Notes: a model not told the origin generated them from the sequence alone. A stretch of 64,000 bases of DNA from Perca fluviatilis (GCF_010015445.1 NC_053112.1:35016998-35080997); one strand, 5' to 3'; positions 15,849-27,240 are shown, counted from the stretch's first letter. Program-made: numbers and translations.

Positions 15849-15881
<33 letters not shown>

Positions 15882-15926
15882 ATCTGTGTGTGGCCCTTCG
15901 AGTGTGCGCGCGTGTGTGTGTGTATC
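15849..15926. repeat. Interrupted (GT)n microsatellite
   Basis: TGTG runs with ATC and CGCGCG interruptions, about 320 bp after the first visible exon. Confidence 0.85.
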
Positions 15927-16292
15927 CATAGTATTGATTTGAGTCATGCCACATGTGTGTCTCTCCTGCTGTAAGCCATCGGCTGACATTCAGGCTCATG
16001 GCGACCTACAGTGTGGCAGTGATCGATGACGGTGTTTGTGGCAGTTCAGTGTCCGGGGCAGAAGGGCTGATAGTGATTCTGCTAATCATACCGATGTCTT
16101 GTGTGCGAGTGCGTGTGAGTGTGTCTGTGTACACCGGTATGTTTGTCATGCAGACTTTTGTCTAATTTGGGAATAACATGCTCCAGTCTGTTTTAGTGCA
16201 ATTTATTTTAGGAATCGCTCTGTTTAAGCCCTGTGGCCAACACATCTACTGTAAATGCTCTCCATCTCCCCTCAAGCCCTCCTCCTCTTCTG

Positions 16293-16295
<3 letters not shown>

Positions 16296-16362
<67 letters not shown>
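16296..16362. repeat. (CT)n microsatellite
   Basis: About 33 CT dinucleotides immediately before a repeat-family-P copy. Confidence 0.95.
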
Positions 16363-16365
<3 letters not shown>

Positions 16366-16388
16366 CTCGCTGACACACACTCACTAGT

Positions 16389-16995
16389 CTTGCATTGCCA
16401 GACCAATCTCCACAGCGCTGTAGAGCAAGGTCTGGCACCTCCACGGATACATTCCTGGATAGGAGAAGAAAAAAAACGCTCTGGGTTGTTTGCATTTCTT
16501 TAAACCAATCACAATCGTCCTTGGCGGCGCTAAGCTCTGGACGCAGCAACGGCGGCTCTGCAAAATAGTCTCGGGGAAGGAACTTGATTTGGTGGAACAT
16601 TTGCACCCTGCAAAAGAAAAACGCCACATACAATATTAAATGAAGTTAACTGTTCACACAATACAGTAACGTGAGCTATTTAAATTAGCTGGATACATGG
16701 TTAAATGTCATATTGCTCTTACCAGTGTATCTCCGTGTGTACTTCGTTTACAGCAATCCCGCCAATCGGTCCCAAAACGTCCCAGTTAGAGAGGAAATGC
16801 CTTAAACATATTCTTTGTAAATCTTTACAGCCATTTCCCAAAAGAACCAAGCAGACCTGCTTTGTTGCACGATCCAAATTTTCTTTCAAAACTTGCCATT
16901 TTCAGCGTGCAGCTTGCTAGCTCAAAGTTTACATCATACACCAGAATGTTCCGGCAATTATCCAGTAAATGAACTCGATCCAGACTACACAAACA
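16389..16995 (+). mobile_element. Repeat family P, direct copy
   Basis: Starts TTGCATTGCCAGACCAATCT and matches 45553-46100 over most of its length: CGCTCTGGGT, TTTCTTTAAACCAATCA, TGGTGGAACATTTGCAC, TACTTCGTTTACAGCAATCC and AAACGTCCCAGTTAGAG. The element class is undetermined. Confidence 0.7.
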
Positions 16996-17162
16996 TAACC
17001 AATTTGCAAACCAACTAAACATCCACCATTACATCTTGTCTATGAAGCCAGTGGCACCAGGTGCATGCAACATTATTGACTGCCTGCGTTTGGTTGAGGA
17101 GAAACTCCTCTACACTTGCTGTAGCACAATGTAGAATTCAATAAACCGCCCTCAGTCACCAT

Positions 17163-18238
17163 CAGTGGTGGAAGAAGTACTCAGATCTTTTTTTTTTCTT
17201 AAAGGTGCTGTAGGTAGGATTGGGAAGATCCAGGACTTAGCCCAAAAATTTTAACATCAACAACTTCTCAGTCCCTCCCCCCCTTTTCGGCTAAAGCCCA
17301 AAACGGTCTCCTAAGCCCCTCCCCCCAAAAGGGAGAATGAATGCGTATGCATGAGCAGTGATTGACACGCAGTTAGTGGTCAGTGGGCTTATTTGCTAGC
17401 TAACCTTAGGAAAAATCCAGCATATAGACGGTACCTTAGAGCAACGTTACGTGAAACAGGTGATTTAACGTCCCTGCTCATTTACATACAGTTTAACAAC
17501 AAAACTAAATGCTGAGGGAACATTCCTATGTTTTTTCATGTTGGTTTTGCGCAGTATGCCTATGCACCCCCACTAAGCTGGAAAAAGTTTTAAACAGTAA
17601 GTGAATACAGCGTGTCGGGGGAATACAACGTCTACTACAGCGGGGGGGGGGCAAAGGCAGAGGGACCGCAGGGTTAGCTAACGTTAGCTGTTCCCAGACA
17701 ACTGAGTTGGTTTTGCCTTTTTTTGCTCACCAAACGCTGCTGCCATCTTTACTCGCGCTGAGTTTTTAAATTCCAGCGGATGATATGCACACGACTTGCC
17801 TCCCTGACTGGCTGCGGGAGGGGCGGATGCGCGCGTGCGCGTGTCATTCAGAACACAAGACAAAATAAGAGTCCATCCATCCATCCATCTTCGTCCGCTT
17901 ATCCGGTATCGGAATCCCATTTCCGACCCCAGCGGTTCCTCCCACAGGTGGTGGGCCCATGGGATGGAGAGGGAGTTGCCACGTTGCTTCTTCGGGCTGT
18001 GCCCGACCGGGCTCCGTGGCAAACCCGGCCACCAGGCGCTCGCTGAAAATAAGAGTGTTCTTGCAAAACAGAACATGGCAAAATAATCGTTTTTTTCTCG
18101 ATTATACTATTTTGGTGATCGTTGGGAGCCGAAATTGAAATCTAAATTCAATTAATTGCACAGCCCTAGTACACGTACCTCAAAATTGTACTTAAGTACA
18201 TTACTTGGGTGATTGTACCTAGTTACTTTCCACCACTG
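17163..18238. mobile_element. hAT-like 'AAGTAC' element carrying later insertions
   Basis: The start CAGTGGTGGAAGAAGTACTC and end CTAGTTACTTTCCACCACTG form inverted repeats. Flanks GTCACCAT (17155-17162) and ATCATCAT (18239-18246) match at 6 of 8 bases. The middle is foreign: a repeat beginning AAAGGTGCTGTAGGTAGGAT near 17203, and a hAT-type end TTGCACAGCCCTAG at 18153-18168, itself carrying a retroposon (17873-18045). Confidence 0.72.
17873..18045 (-). mobile_element. Short RTE-like half-LINE with 11-bp target duplication
   Basis: A 173-bp insert flanked by AAAATAAGAGT at 17862-17872 and 18046-18056. Read on the minus strand it begins AGCGAGCGCCTGGTGGCCGG, resembling the 5' region of fish Rex3/RTE LINEs. 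It ends CGGATAAGCGG...AGATGGATGGATGG, resembling their 3' tail. The coding body is absent. The related sequence at 29349-29372 lacks the insert and serves as an empty site. Confidence 0.72.
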
Positions 18239-18832
18239 ATCATCATCAGTAATATTCTCCCTGGCCTCACCTTCATTCTGTCCTCACTTAAAGGCAAGCA
18301 GTGACAACATGAGGACGAGCAATGCTAATGCACTGATAGCACATTTGCTTGGAATGATCAGGTTTCAGCGGGTCATTTAAGGCAGACCTGTACTTGTCAG
18401 AAAGCCCCGATGGTAATTTAAAAACTAATATTTATCATATTGCACAAGTACAGCTCCTTAAATAGAACACCCAAACGAGCTGATCGTGCAAGAAACACTC
18501 TCATCATCATGTTACACTTTTGAAACAGAATGCAGTGCTTACATTTTGATTGTAGGGGGTTAGGCTCGTTAGTTGGTTACACTTTAATGTTCCCCCAGAG
18601 TGGGATGGAAGGAGGGCCTAAAATGCGTGACCCATGTGCGTATAAATCCTGTTTGTTATTTTGAAAGCCATGTCACAGGCAGAGGTCATGGAATCCATAG
18701 GGGGACAGCTGGGGCCTTGAGTGTGGGACTGAGATTGCTTTGGCCATGAGGGATCACCTCCACATATTACTGACATCTACTGCTCGGCTAGGGTATTACA
18801 TGAAGAGTCAGCACTGCTAAATCCCCTTACAG

Positions 18833-19602
18833 TAGGGCTGCACAATATGTATTGTTGTTTTTTTTATCGCAATATCAACCGGCGCAATAAACACATCGCA
18901 AAAGGCTGCCACACATCGGGGAAGACTCTCTTCACTTGTGTTGGTAGAAAGAAAATATCTGTAGAAAACTGCACTTTAAAATGTAAACAAAAACTGTCGT
19001 CCCTTTTTAGTGGTGCCTCTGTCAATGTTCCATTTGTTCAATAAAAGAATGTTGGAAATGATTTCCTTTCATGTGTTTTGAATTCAACAAGCAATTTGTT
19101 GTATTCTAGCAGAATACTGGAAGCAGCAGAAAGGCAGAACTGAGCACACTTGGATATCTGTTTATCTGTCGCACGTAATTATTCAACAATAATAATCACA
19201 TATTTTCCTCATGTCGTGCTAGAGCTGGGCAATATATCGATATTATATCGATATCGTGATATGAGACTAGATATCGTCTTACATTTTGGATATCGTAATA
19301 TCGTAATATGGCATAAGTGTTGTCTTTTCCTGGTTTTAAAGGCTGCACTACAGTAAAGTCATATAATTTTCTGAACTTACCAGACTGTTGTAACTGTTCT
19401 ATTATTTGCCTTTACCCACTGAATCATTATATCCACATTACTGATGATTATTTATCTAAAATCTCATTGTGTAAATATTTTGTGAAAGCACCAATAGTCA
19501 ACACAACAATATCGTTGCGGTGTCGATATCGAGGTATTTGGTCAAAAATATCGTTCTATTTGATTTTGTCCATATCGCCCAGCCCTATGTCGTGCAGCCC
19601 TA
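18833..19602. mobile_element. hAT-like element, host of a nested hAT
   Basis: Starts TAGGGCTGCACAATATG and ends CGTGCAGCCCTA, with a perfect 8-bp target duplication CCTTACAG (18825-18832 and 19603-19610). The left part is shared with 43758-44232 (AATAAACACA, GAAAACTGCACTTT). Non-coding. It is interrupted at 19220-19587 by another element. Confidence 0.92.
19220..19587. mobile_element. hAT-like MITE nested inside 18833-19602
   Basis: 368 bp, starting TAGAGCTGGGCAATATATCG and ending CATATCGCCCAGCCCTA. A perfect 8-bp duplication TGTCGTGC (19212-19219 and 19588-19595) belongs to the outer element, so the order of insertion is certain. Same family as 27757-28096 and 1-295. Confidence 0.94.
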
Positions 19603-19702
19603 CCTTACAGCTGTTGTATTTTATCATCACACTTTTCCTGTCTTTGACTTCACCTCCTCCCACATTTTCATGTTTTTCCTTTCTCCTTTTCCTCCCCTCC
19701 AG

Positions 19703-19779
19703 GCAAAATCCTGTTCCGGAGGAGTCATGTGCGAGACGTGGCCATGAAGCGGCTGCGTTTCATCGACGACTACTGCAGG
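19703..19779 (+). CDS. sh3pxd2a: SH3PXD2A (TKS5) internal exon, PX domain
   Basis: This 77-nt exon supplies two bases to complete the Gly codon begun in the previous exon, then 25 codons reading KILFRRSHVRDVAMKR and on to DDYCR. It ends in phase 0 at donor GTAAAG; the acceptor is CTCCCCTCCAG. In PX domains this segment is the helix after the proline loop. The basic cluster FRRSH...KR lies on the membrane-facing side and helps bind phosphoinositide headgroups (family knowledge). Residues match vertebrate SH3PXD2A/B closely (human FRRSHIRDVAVKRL), with conservative changes I to V and V to M. The 4,176-bp intron before it carries a composite transposon and a hAT-in-hAT nest, the latter ending only 100 bp upstream of the exon. 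Confidence 0.95.
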
Positions 19780-21262
19780 GTAAAGAGGCCTTTTACTGTA
19801 AACATCCGTCAGTCCCCATCTGACTGCGGGGAATGTCCCCCAGCCTGTGAGGGGTCAAAGGTCACGGCCCATACCGTCCTTTCACATACTTTTAAATATG
19901 GCACGTGGGACTTGGAAACAATTGTGGACAGGGAAAAGTTTCCTCGCAGTGAAGAGCTGGGCATCTCAGCTATTCTGAGAAGTCTGAAGAGTCCGTAATG
20001 TGCTCTGACACCGTTTTCTGAGGCTACGAAGGACTCAGCTTGATGGGGAAATGTTACAGACAAACTTTGAGCTCTTCCCATTATTTCAAAGTCACACTCA
20101 CTAACGACCATATCCCCTGATACACTAAATAAAGAAAGTTCCCGTCCAAATAAAGATGCCTTCCCAAAGGAAAAAAGAAACCTTGAAAGCATCATTCTCT
20201 TGTTCAAGGGAGATTCGCCTTATCACGTCCTGTTCCCTCTCTTATTAGTTTTTTTGAATTTATGCCGGATTCAGATCCTTTCCTCCGTCATGCCCTCCCC
20301 ACTTCCTTCCTTCCCCTTGGCACAAAGCCACACTAGCAGTAGGAAGAGCGCTCATAAAATCAAATATGAGCTCTTGTGTTTGTCCCTACACACACAATTA
20401 GGGAGCAGTGTCGTTGGCCTGCATTAGGAAAGGTTAGCCACATATCAGCTCAGTAATTGGGACCAACAGAAGTTTACAAACCAAAAACAATGTACACACA
20501 TCTGAAATGAACCTGATCTTTAGCTCAGCACAGGCAAAGGCTTCCTCATTACCCAAATAACCTGAAGCGCTCTAATGTTTACAGTTGCTACAGCCGGGCC
20601 TGTTTCTTCGCCCAGTACTGAAGTGTGCCGCACTGTTTACTTCCTGCATCCTGTTTATGGGGCAAACAACACAGAGGAAGAGTAATTACTCAGTGTTCTC
20701 AAAGGATCTGCTCTCTGGAGATTGCAGGATGCTGAGTCCAGCCAGCTGTGGGCGCACCGTGAGATACGGCCTCTTCAATCACAGCCACTGGGCTCTTTCA
20801 ATAATATAGGATCCGATGAATGAAATATGAAGTTAGCCTGTGCCCATTAAAATCAAAAGCCTACGCTGTACATATGTCGTCGCCTATATTCACGGTCCGG
20901 CACCCCGGTAATGTACATGAGCTATTCCTTTGGTTGAAGCTGGCCAGATCATTAAATATAGATGGTTATTCAGACATATGATCCTGTTTTTGACTGCAGT
21001 GTGGCTTTGTCAATGAACATACAGCGGAGGAAAGATGGTTATTTGCCTTTTGACGGATGTGTAAACAATTACTCTTGTGCAAAAAAAGTCTGTATGATTC
21101 TCCTTAATTATATTGAGGTGTATCATACATGGATTGTTATACAATTCTCCCAGAAAACCCATTAATTTAGAGTAAAGAAAGATCTTTAAAGCTGCATTAA
21201 TTGATGTTTTTTTGTTTACAGCTTGGCCTCTTGGGGGCAGTGGAACAAGCTGTAAACACATC

Positions 21263-21585
21263 CAGAACTGCAAAGATTAATCGATTAACTGATTAGTTGT
21301 CAACTATTAAATGAATCGCCAAATATTTTGATAATTGATTATCATTATTGATTGATCGGTTTGAGTCATTTGTCATGAAAAAGATTCTCTGATTCTACCT
21401 TCTTACTGTAAATGAGAATATTTCTGTAGTTTCTTCTCTCCTCTGTGACAGTAAACTGAATATCTTTTGAGTTGTGGACAAAACAAGACATTTGAGGACG
21501 CCGTCTTGGGCTTTGGGAAACACTGATGATTTTTACCATTTTCTGACATTTTATAGACCAAACAACTAATCCATTAATCAAGAAA
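21263..21585. mobile_element. hAT-like element, right end lost
   Basis: Matches 8737-9062: start CAGAACTGCAAAGATTAATCG and the block GTTGTGGACAAAACAAGACA. The terminal GTTGCAGCCC at the right end is missing, so no target duplication can be defined. Confidence 0.72.
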
Positions 21586-21716
21586 ATCTATCTAGGTTAC
21601 TTTATGTTGCCTATTTATGTCTATTTATTTCTACTTATCACTGTTAATAAACGGCGTCTGTACAGCATCAACGGGGGTCGCCATTGTTGTTTATGTGTGT
21701 GTGACGTCAAAAGCTG

Positions 21717-22150
21717 TAAGGGCACTAACACACCAGGCCGATTATCGGCCGTTAGACAGTCTGGTCAGTGACTCAAATCAGTTCAGTGTGTCCCGTGCCG
21801 TTGTCCGTCTGGGGGGCTGTCAGCGTTCATTTTGGCCGACCTGACATGTTTGGTCGGCGGCAGGGCAGTCGGGACTCACCCGGAAATGACGAGCAGGATG
21901 AGGTGACTAGAGTCTCTCAAAATCTGACGAAAACCCATGTGACGCGTTCGTCCAATCAGCTGCCGGTTTTCATTTCTTGGGCAACATTACAGATTAGCGC
22001 CGCCTGCTGTCATAGAGATGTATTACATCTCGTCTCCTCTCGTCTTTTTGGTCTGTTCTGTGGCAGTTTTTTGGACCTCGGGGACGCGACTGATCATATC
22101 GACGGGGTTTTCTGTCAACGGTCGGCCGTCGGCTATATGTGTCTACACCT
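21717..22150 (+). mobile_element. GC-rich dispersed repeat
   Basis: Begins near GGGCACTAACACACCAGGCC and ends near GTCGGCTATATGTGTCTACA. It matches 12165-12815 in opposite orientation and lacks about 170 bp present there. No protein recognised. Confidence 0.75.
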
Positions 22151-22179
22151 TAACTGGGAGTGTCAGTACCTATGGTCGG

Positions 22180-22740
22180 TACACGATCCGTTCTGCCTGC
22201 ACGACCCGTTCTGCACATGCGTAAAATGTTCGCGCATGCGCTGTTGTACGAGGATTTACGACACTGCACGATCTGTTCCACGCTTCCGGTCCACAGCCAA
22301 GCTAATGTTAGTTTAGCTAACAGCTAATTTGGCTAACCGCTAGCTGAGACAACATGTAATAACTTTAAAAGAGCCTCAAAATAAAACTTGAAAATAAACG
22401 TTAACATATATAACAGCTATTACGTCGGTTCTACTTTACTTGTGCTCATTTAAAATACAATACTCAACACTCTTTATTGTTATTACTGTAAAGTCTTAAT
22501 TTAGCTGTAGCCTGCTTTTCCCATTAAGTTTGACTTAACATTATTTTAGACTGAATCTAGCTGTCAGCTAGCAGTTAGCCGAATTAGCTGTTAGCTAAAC
22601 TAATGTTAGCTTCCCGGTGGAGGCTAGCTGGAGGCTAGCCATAGGCTAGCGTGGAACAGATCGTGCAGGTCGTATCCTCGGTAAAACAGTATTATCTTGC
22701 GCATGTGCAGAACGGATCGTGCAGGCAGGGAGTACAACGA
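22180..22740. mobile_element. Foldback element with ~150-bp inverted arms
   Basis: The left arm has CACGATCCGTTCTGCCTGCA, TGCACGATCTGTTCCACG and TAGTTTAGCTAACAGCTAAT. The right arm carries the inverse complements (TTAGCTGTTAGCTAAACTA, GTGGAACAGATCGTGCA, GCAGAACGGATCGTGCAGGC). The spacer of about 230 bp is AT-rich. No coding sequence. Confidence 0.8.
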
Positions 22741-22850
22741 TCTGGTACGAGTTCACGGGTAGTAGTTACGGGTTTGACTGCCGTTCCAGGGCGCTTTCAC
22801 GGGTAGAAGGTTGTGAAAACACGAGTTACGGGTTGCCTGGAACGCAGCAT

Positions 22851-23336
22851 TAGGCCTGCACAATTCGGGAAAACATATGAATCACAATTTTTTAGCTTAG
22901 AATTGATATCACGATTCTCTGCCAATTTTTTTTTAAATGTTTATTGCACACTTGAACGATGACAAAACAAAACAAATTGGCAGTACCAAACATAGATTTT
23001 TTTTTGTTGGGCACCTATAGCACATTGTGCATCACCACAACCCTGAAAACATAGAGGCTTCAATGAATAAAGAAAATAAAGTACACACTGGCCATTTAAG
23101 TACAGTAGGCTACCAAAAATAGTGACATAAAACACATTGAACTAAATATGGCACTGATACAGGCTATATCTGAACTCCTTGAACATGTCTTTACATAATT
23201 AAAACATGTCAATGTCAATGTCAAATGCTTTCAATATATTATTTGGATAAAAAAAAATCAAAGTAATTTAAAAATTAAATCGTGAACAGGGGTGAATTGA
23301 GATCGCGATTTTATAACGATTTATCGTGCAGGCCTA
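22851..23336. mobile_element. hAT-like element with TAGGCCTGCAC ends
   Basis: Starts TAGGCCTGCACAATTCGGG and ends ATCGTGCAGGCCTA as an inverted repeat, with subterminal GATT/AATC-rich motifs. The flanking 8-bp sequences match poorly (cgcagcat, gccacagt), so the insertion is old or its edge is misplaced. Confidence 0.7.
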
Positions 23337-23687
23337 GCCACAGTGTTTCGGAAACGCCGGCGTAGTGTGGACTTGAGGCACAAACACAGCAAAACATATT
23401 CGTTTTAGAAATGCTTTTCAAAAAACAAGTTCAATCAATTAGTTCTAAAAGGCTCCATAAAGTTAAAGGGGAACTGCAGAGTTGAGTGAGAACTCTCTGA
23501 TTGTTAGAACATACACACAGCATTGGATTTCTTGTTAATATCAAAAGCATTGATAAGCGCAGCTTTTAGATACTTGATGTAATAGTAATAATGTAGATAA
23601 ATGAAACAAGTAAAGAACTGGACTAATCAATCTACTGTAGGCTGCCGTTTCTTTATCCCCACATTCTCTCTCTGTCTCTCTCTTTAG

Positions 23688-23779
23688 GCGCTGGTGCGAC
23701 TCCCCCCTCAGATCTCTCAGAGTGAGGAAGTGCTGCGCTTCTTTGAGACAAAAGCCGAGGACGCCAACCCCCCAGTGGA
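23688..23779 (+). CDS. sh3pxd2a: SH3PXD2A (TKS5) internal exon, end of PX domain
   Basis: This 92-nt exon has 30 codons plus two bases. It begins [15 protein letters not shown] and runs through [14 protein letters not shown]. It corresponds to the last PX helix and the FF motif that closes the fold (human 2A: ALVRLPPHISQCDEV). The acceptor is TCTCTTTAG. The donor must be the GTGAGT at 23780: the exon then ends in GA, and the first base of the next exon completes Glu. Reading one base further would run into an in-frame TGA. The exon is followed by a 26.6-kb intron, by far the longest complete one here. Confidence 0.95.
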
Positions 23780-23841
23780 GTGAGTGTCACTTACTGTACT
23801 TTACATACACAAAGAAATTCCAAACACATACTGTATGTATC

Positions 23842-23935
23842 ATAGACTGTTAAAAAAAATGGCCGTAGCAACCCATTGATATGTGGACTGCCGTTTTGAA
23901 ACCTTGAGTTTGGCAATTTGGGCGCCGCCAAGGCA
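23842..23935. mobile_element. Fragment of the 'CATAGACTGT' MITE family
   Basis: Starts CATAGACTGTTAAAAAAAAT and continues through ACCCATTGATATGTGGA and GTTTGGCAAT. It resembles the left end of the longer element at 48169-49050. Confidence 0.55.
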
Positions 23936-24131
23936 AATTATAACCATAGTTTCAATGACATTTTGATTCAGCATGTACCAGGTTGTACAAGACACATTTC
24001 TTAGCAAACACTGTACTAAATCAGCTACTAATTTAAATTCTTTGCATCAATTAAATGGTAATTGCACAGGTTTACAAGTGAGAAGCCACCATAGTTTACT
24101 TGTTTACTTTAGCTATAATCTGGATTAGTCT

Positions 24132-24250
<119 letters not shown>

Positions 24251-25805
24251 TGCACACACAGATGCACATGCATGCATACAGTATGTAAACTTGCTCACAC
24301 TAATTACAGGCACATGTAAACATGATGTTGACGATGAAGCAATCACTTTGTTGATTGATAATGTTGCTCAATAAAGCTCAGATGTGAATACACCTAGCAC
24401 ATATATTTAAACACCTGCGTTATGTTATAAGTTTCAGCATCTTTTGCATGTTATTGTTTCACACATTGCCCCAAAAATACAGCATGATTGTACAGTGGCT
24501 AAGCTCATTACCTCTCTGTCTGTTCCCATTTTCTAGTCTATTCCCAAATCAGCTCTTTCTCTCCGAGTTCGTTAAAACCTCATTCAGGGCCAGGCAGAAG
24601 GGGGGTGAGGGATATGGAGAGAGAGGATTTGATGGATGTGAGAGTGGGAGGAGGAGAATGACTTGTTTCATAGCAGGAGATAACCCCTTTGGGTAGTTTT
24701 TAATTAGAGAACACACTCTCCTCTCCAAACCTCAAATGCCAGTATCGCACTATTGATTTGTAATGTGTTCCTGTGTATGCACCGAGACAGTTGCACCCGA
24801 GGTGCTGCAAGTGCTCTTGTTAGACCCAGGCTATGTCTTTTTTTTGTATTTTAATTACTTTTCTCAGTATTTCCTCCTATCTTCATCTGCTGTCAATTTG
24901 TAGTTTAGAATTTTGTCCTCATCTTTCTCTCTTAGATGAGAGGAAAGAAGCGAAATTCGCATTGTGTAGTGACCTCTGCCTGACAATGTTTTTCAGCACA
25001 GCGTAATAGGGTACTGTATCTCTTCCTCTGGTCCTCCCTACTCTAATTCTTTCTATCTAACCTGGCCTCATAAATTCTTTCATTTTAATTGACGCGACAG
25101 CTCAAGGTTACAAACGCCGACGCAAACATTCTTTGATCAACAGCTTTCGTTTCCTCACTGACTTGTGTCCTTCGTCTATTCCTATCCTTTTTTTTCTTTC
25201 TCTCCATGAACATCATTCTCTCTCCTCTTTCTCCCACTCTATTTCTTTGTCCTCTATGTACCAGTGTGTTTTGGTACTGTACATAAAAAAGGCATTGATC
25301 TTGTGTCAGGAGTTGTAGATATATGTGTGCACATATCACACGTAATCTGTTGTCCCCCATCTAAGGGAATTTAAGTATTCCATCAAAGAAGTTCACCACA
25401 CGGCCTACAGGGGCCATGATTATGATAAGAGACGTAACCTAAATGACAAAATGACGACTGAAAAATAATAATGTGGCCTAAAGAAAGTATGTAGAGAGGA
25501 AAAAGAGAGGTCCAAGGATTGACCCTTGAGGAACTCCACAGGTCTGAGGAGCACTATCAGATACTTGCAATTTGAAATACTGCTACAAAGTTGGGTCATG
25601 TTAAGTTAAATGCAAATTATTAACAGCTCTGGAAATCAGCACATTGCACACTTCACAGCAACATTAGACAACTTTGATTGACCAAAGACCATTTACCAAT
25701 TAAGCTGTGCCTAAATAGGAAGTCAATCAATTGTATTTGTCACATTCAATTATATAAGACACAATTCCAGTGATGTAGTAAATGTGTATGATTGTGAGGT
25801 GTTAA

Positions 25806-26223
25806 ATCCACCCGCGGCGTTACCATTGGGCCCGGGTGGGCCTGGGCCCACCCATTTTAGGTCTGGGCCCGCCCATTTTGACCCAGGCCTATAGTGAGTA
25901 GTGAGTAATTTTCATTCTAGCAGTTCATCCAATAAGAAGCCCGAGGAAAGCTTTGAGTGAAAGCTTCTCAGCCAATCAGCGGCTTCTTCCCCACGTCTGG
26001 ACTCTTAAGCCTGCCCACAGGCTGCATCGTCACCAGCAAGTGATCCCATGAAATGAATGACGTTTGCGCGCAATCTTTTCAAGCAAGCTCAATGAGACAG
26101 ACACAGACTGTAGCTATTAGCTAATATGGAACGCAAAGCAAAGCAGCTTGTTTTCATTTAAATTCAGCAAGAAACGCTCCGAGTAGCAGGAGGAGGAAAC
26201 TCCTGCCATTTTAAGTGACGCGG
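25806..26223. other. Repeat-like GC-rich block, class uncertain
   Basis: Contains GGGCCCGGGTGGGCCTGGGC and a second GGGCCCGCCCATTTT, followed by AAGCCCGAGGAAAGC. It looks like the 5' part of an interspersed element, but no ends or protein are visible. Confidence 0.35.
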
Positions 26224-26427
26224 TTACATGTGACGAGTTACCATCCTGCTCGGCCGCCCTCTCCCCATCAAGTCCTCCCGTAGCTCACAGGTAGTGGACA
26301 GGTTGAATATTATTGTGAACACTGGCACTATTTGGTCAACACATAGTTTGAGGACTTGACCACTGATACCGTCACTTAAAAAAAAACAGTCGGGACAAGA
26401 TGTTCCAAAAAATAGACAATCACACAA
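26224..26427 (-). pseudogene. LINE reverse transcriptase fragment (N-terminal side)
   Basis: The minus-strand frame contains DGISGQVLKLCVDQIVPVFT and IFNLS. In CR1/L2/Rex1-type fish LINE polyproteins a D-G-(I/V)-x-x-x-(V/L)-L block of this kind lies between the endonuclease and the reverse transcriptase core. The match ends after IFNLS; no catalytic motif is present. It is a short dead fragment lying in opposite orientation to the LINE fragment at 26986-27240. Confidence 0.6.
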
Positions 26428-26985
26428 TGAAGCTGAACAGGGGTATGATGTATACTATGTATTTGCTTAGAAAGAGCTTTACATGTCTTACCATATTACT
26501 CGTATGAAAAACAGCTGTTACCATGACCTCTAGACACATTTCAGAGATTACAAAAGGTTAATGCTCTGCTGTCCTTTACACACTGCAGACATTCTAGCTG
26601 CTTGTTTACTTTTTAAATATATGCCACGCTGCCAGAAGGTGCTAATAATCTCTGAATATTCTGAACACTTAAAGTATGTATTTATCTCTCTGCCTGCTTT
26701 ACCTCAAACCCTGCGTAATGGGGCATAGTTTTGATGAGTTGACATAATTTGCTAGCAAGTGCTTATTAGGAAGCAGTTGAATGACATCAAACTCGCATCC
26801 ACTTTAAACCACAGTTCCTGAAAGCTTTGGAAAACTGCATAAAAAAAACTACAGGTCCAGCTGTGGTGGTTAAGTATTCTTATCTTGTTGACTCTGTACC
26901 TTTTCTTATTCTTAAACTCCATGAGAAATGAATGGACTTTTGAGTGACTTGATTGTATTTTGTATTTGTAACGAAGTAACGGAAT

Positions 26986-27240
26986 ATGAAAACCACTAGA
27001 AAAAGTGGTTTCTTCCATCATTTGCACTCAACAAAAAACACTCTTCTTAGAGTCTTAAATTATATCATGATGTATGGTGATGCAGGAGAATACTGTGGTG
27101 TAGTACTATTGGATCTCAGTGCAGCTTTTGACACGGTAGACCACAGAATCCTAAATCACAGACTTAGGCAGTGGGTGGGTACCTCCTACATACCTACTTC
27201 TCTGATGGGAGTTTCTCACTCGCTGCTGGTAACCTCAGCC
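26986..27240 (+). pseudogene. LINE reverse transcriptase fragment
   Basis: The plus-strand frame includes HSTKNTLLRVLNYIMM and VVLLDLSAAFDTVDHRIL, followed by LRQWVG. The LLDLSAAFDTVDH block is a hallmark of the reverse transcriptase of CR1/L2/Rex1-type LINEs and carries the first catalytic Asp. Similarity fades after WVG and the frame stops at 27241. Both ends are truncated, so it is inactive. Confidence 0.82.

Larger units (their letters stand above)
15527..19702 (+). other. Intron between first and second visible SH3PXD2A exons
   Basis: A 4,176-bp phase-1 intron (GTAATA...CTCCAG). It contains (GT)n and (CT)n microsatellites, a repeat-family-P copy (16389-16995), the composite element 17163-18238 and the nested hAT pair 18833-19602. 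The remaining stretches, for example 18247-18832, are unique-looking. Confidence 0.9.
19780..23687 (+). other. Intron between second and third visible SH3PXD2A exons
   Basis: A 3,908-bp phase-0 intron (GTAAAG...CTTTAG). The segment 19780-21262 looks single-copy, and I see no gene in it. From 21263 on it is mostly transposon-derived: a hAT fragment, a GC-rich repeat, a foldback and another hAT-like element, up to 23336. Confidence 0.9.

Noticed and set aside
21768..22316. A 182-residue open frame sharing a stretch with minus-strand frames at 12161-12442, as if a conserved protein
   Set aside because: The similarity is at DNA level between two copies of one dispersed repeat; frames are broken differently and no protein family is recognisable.
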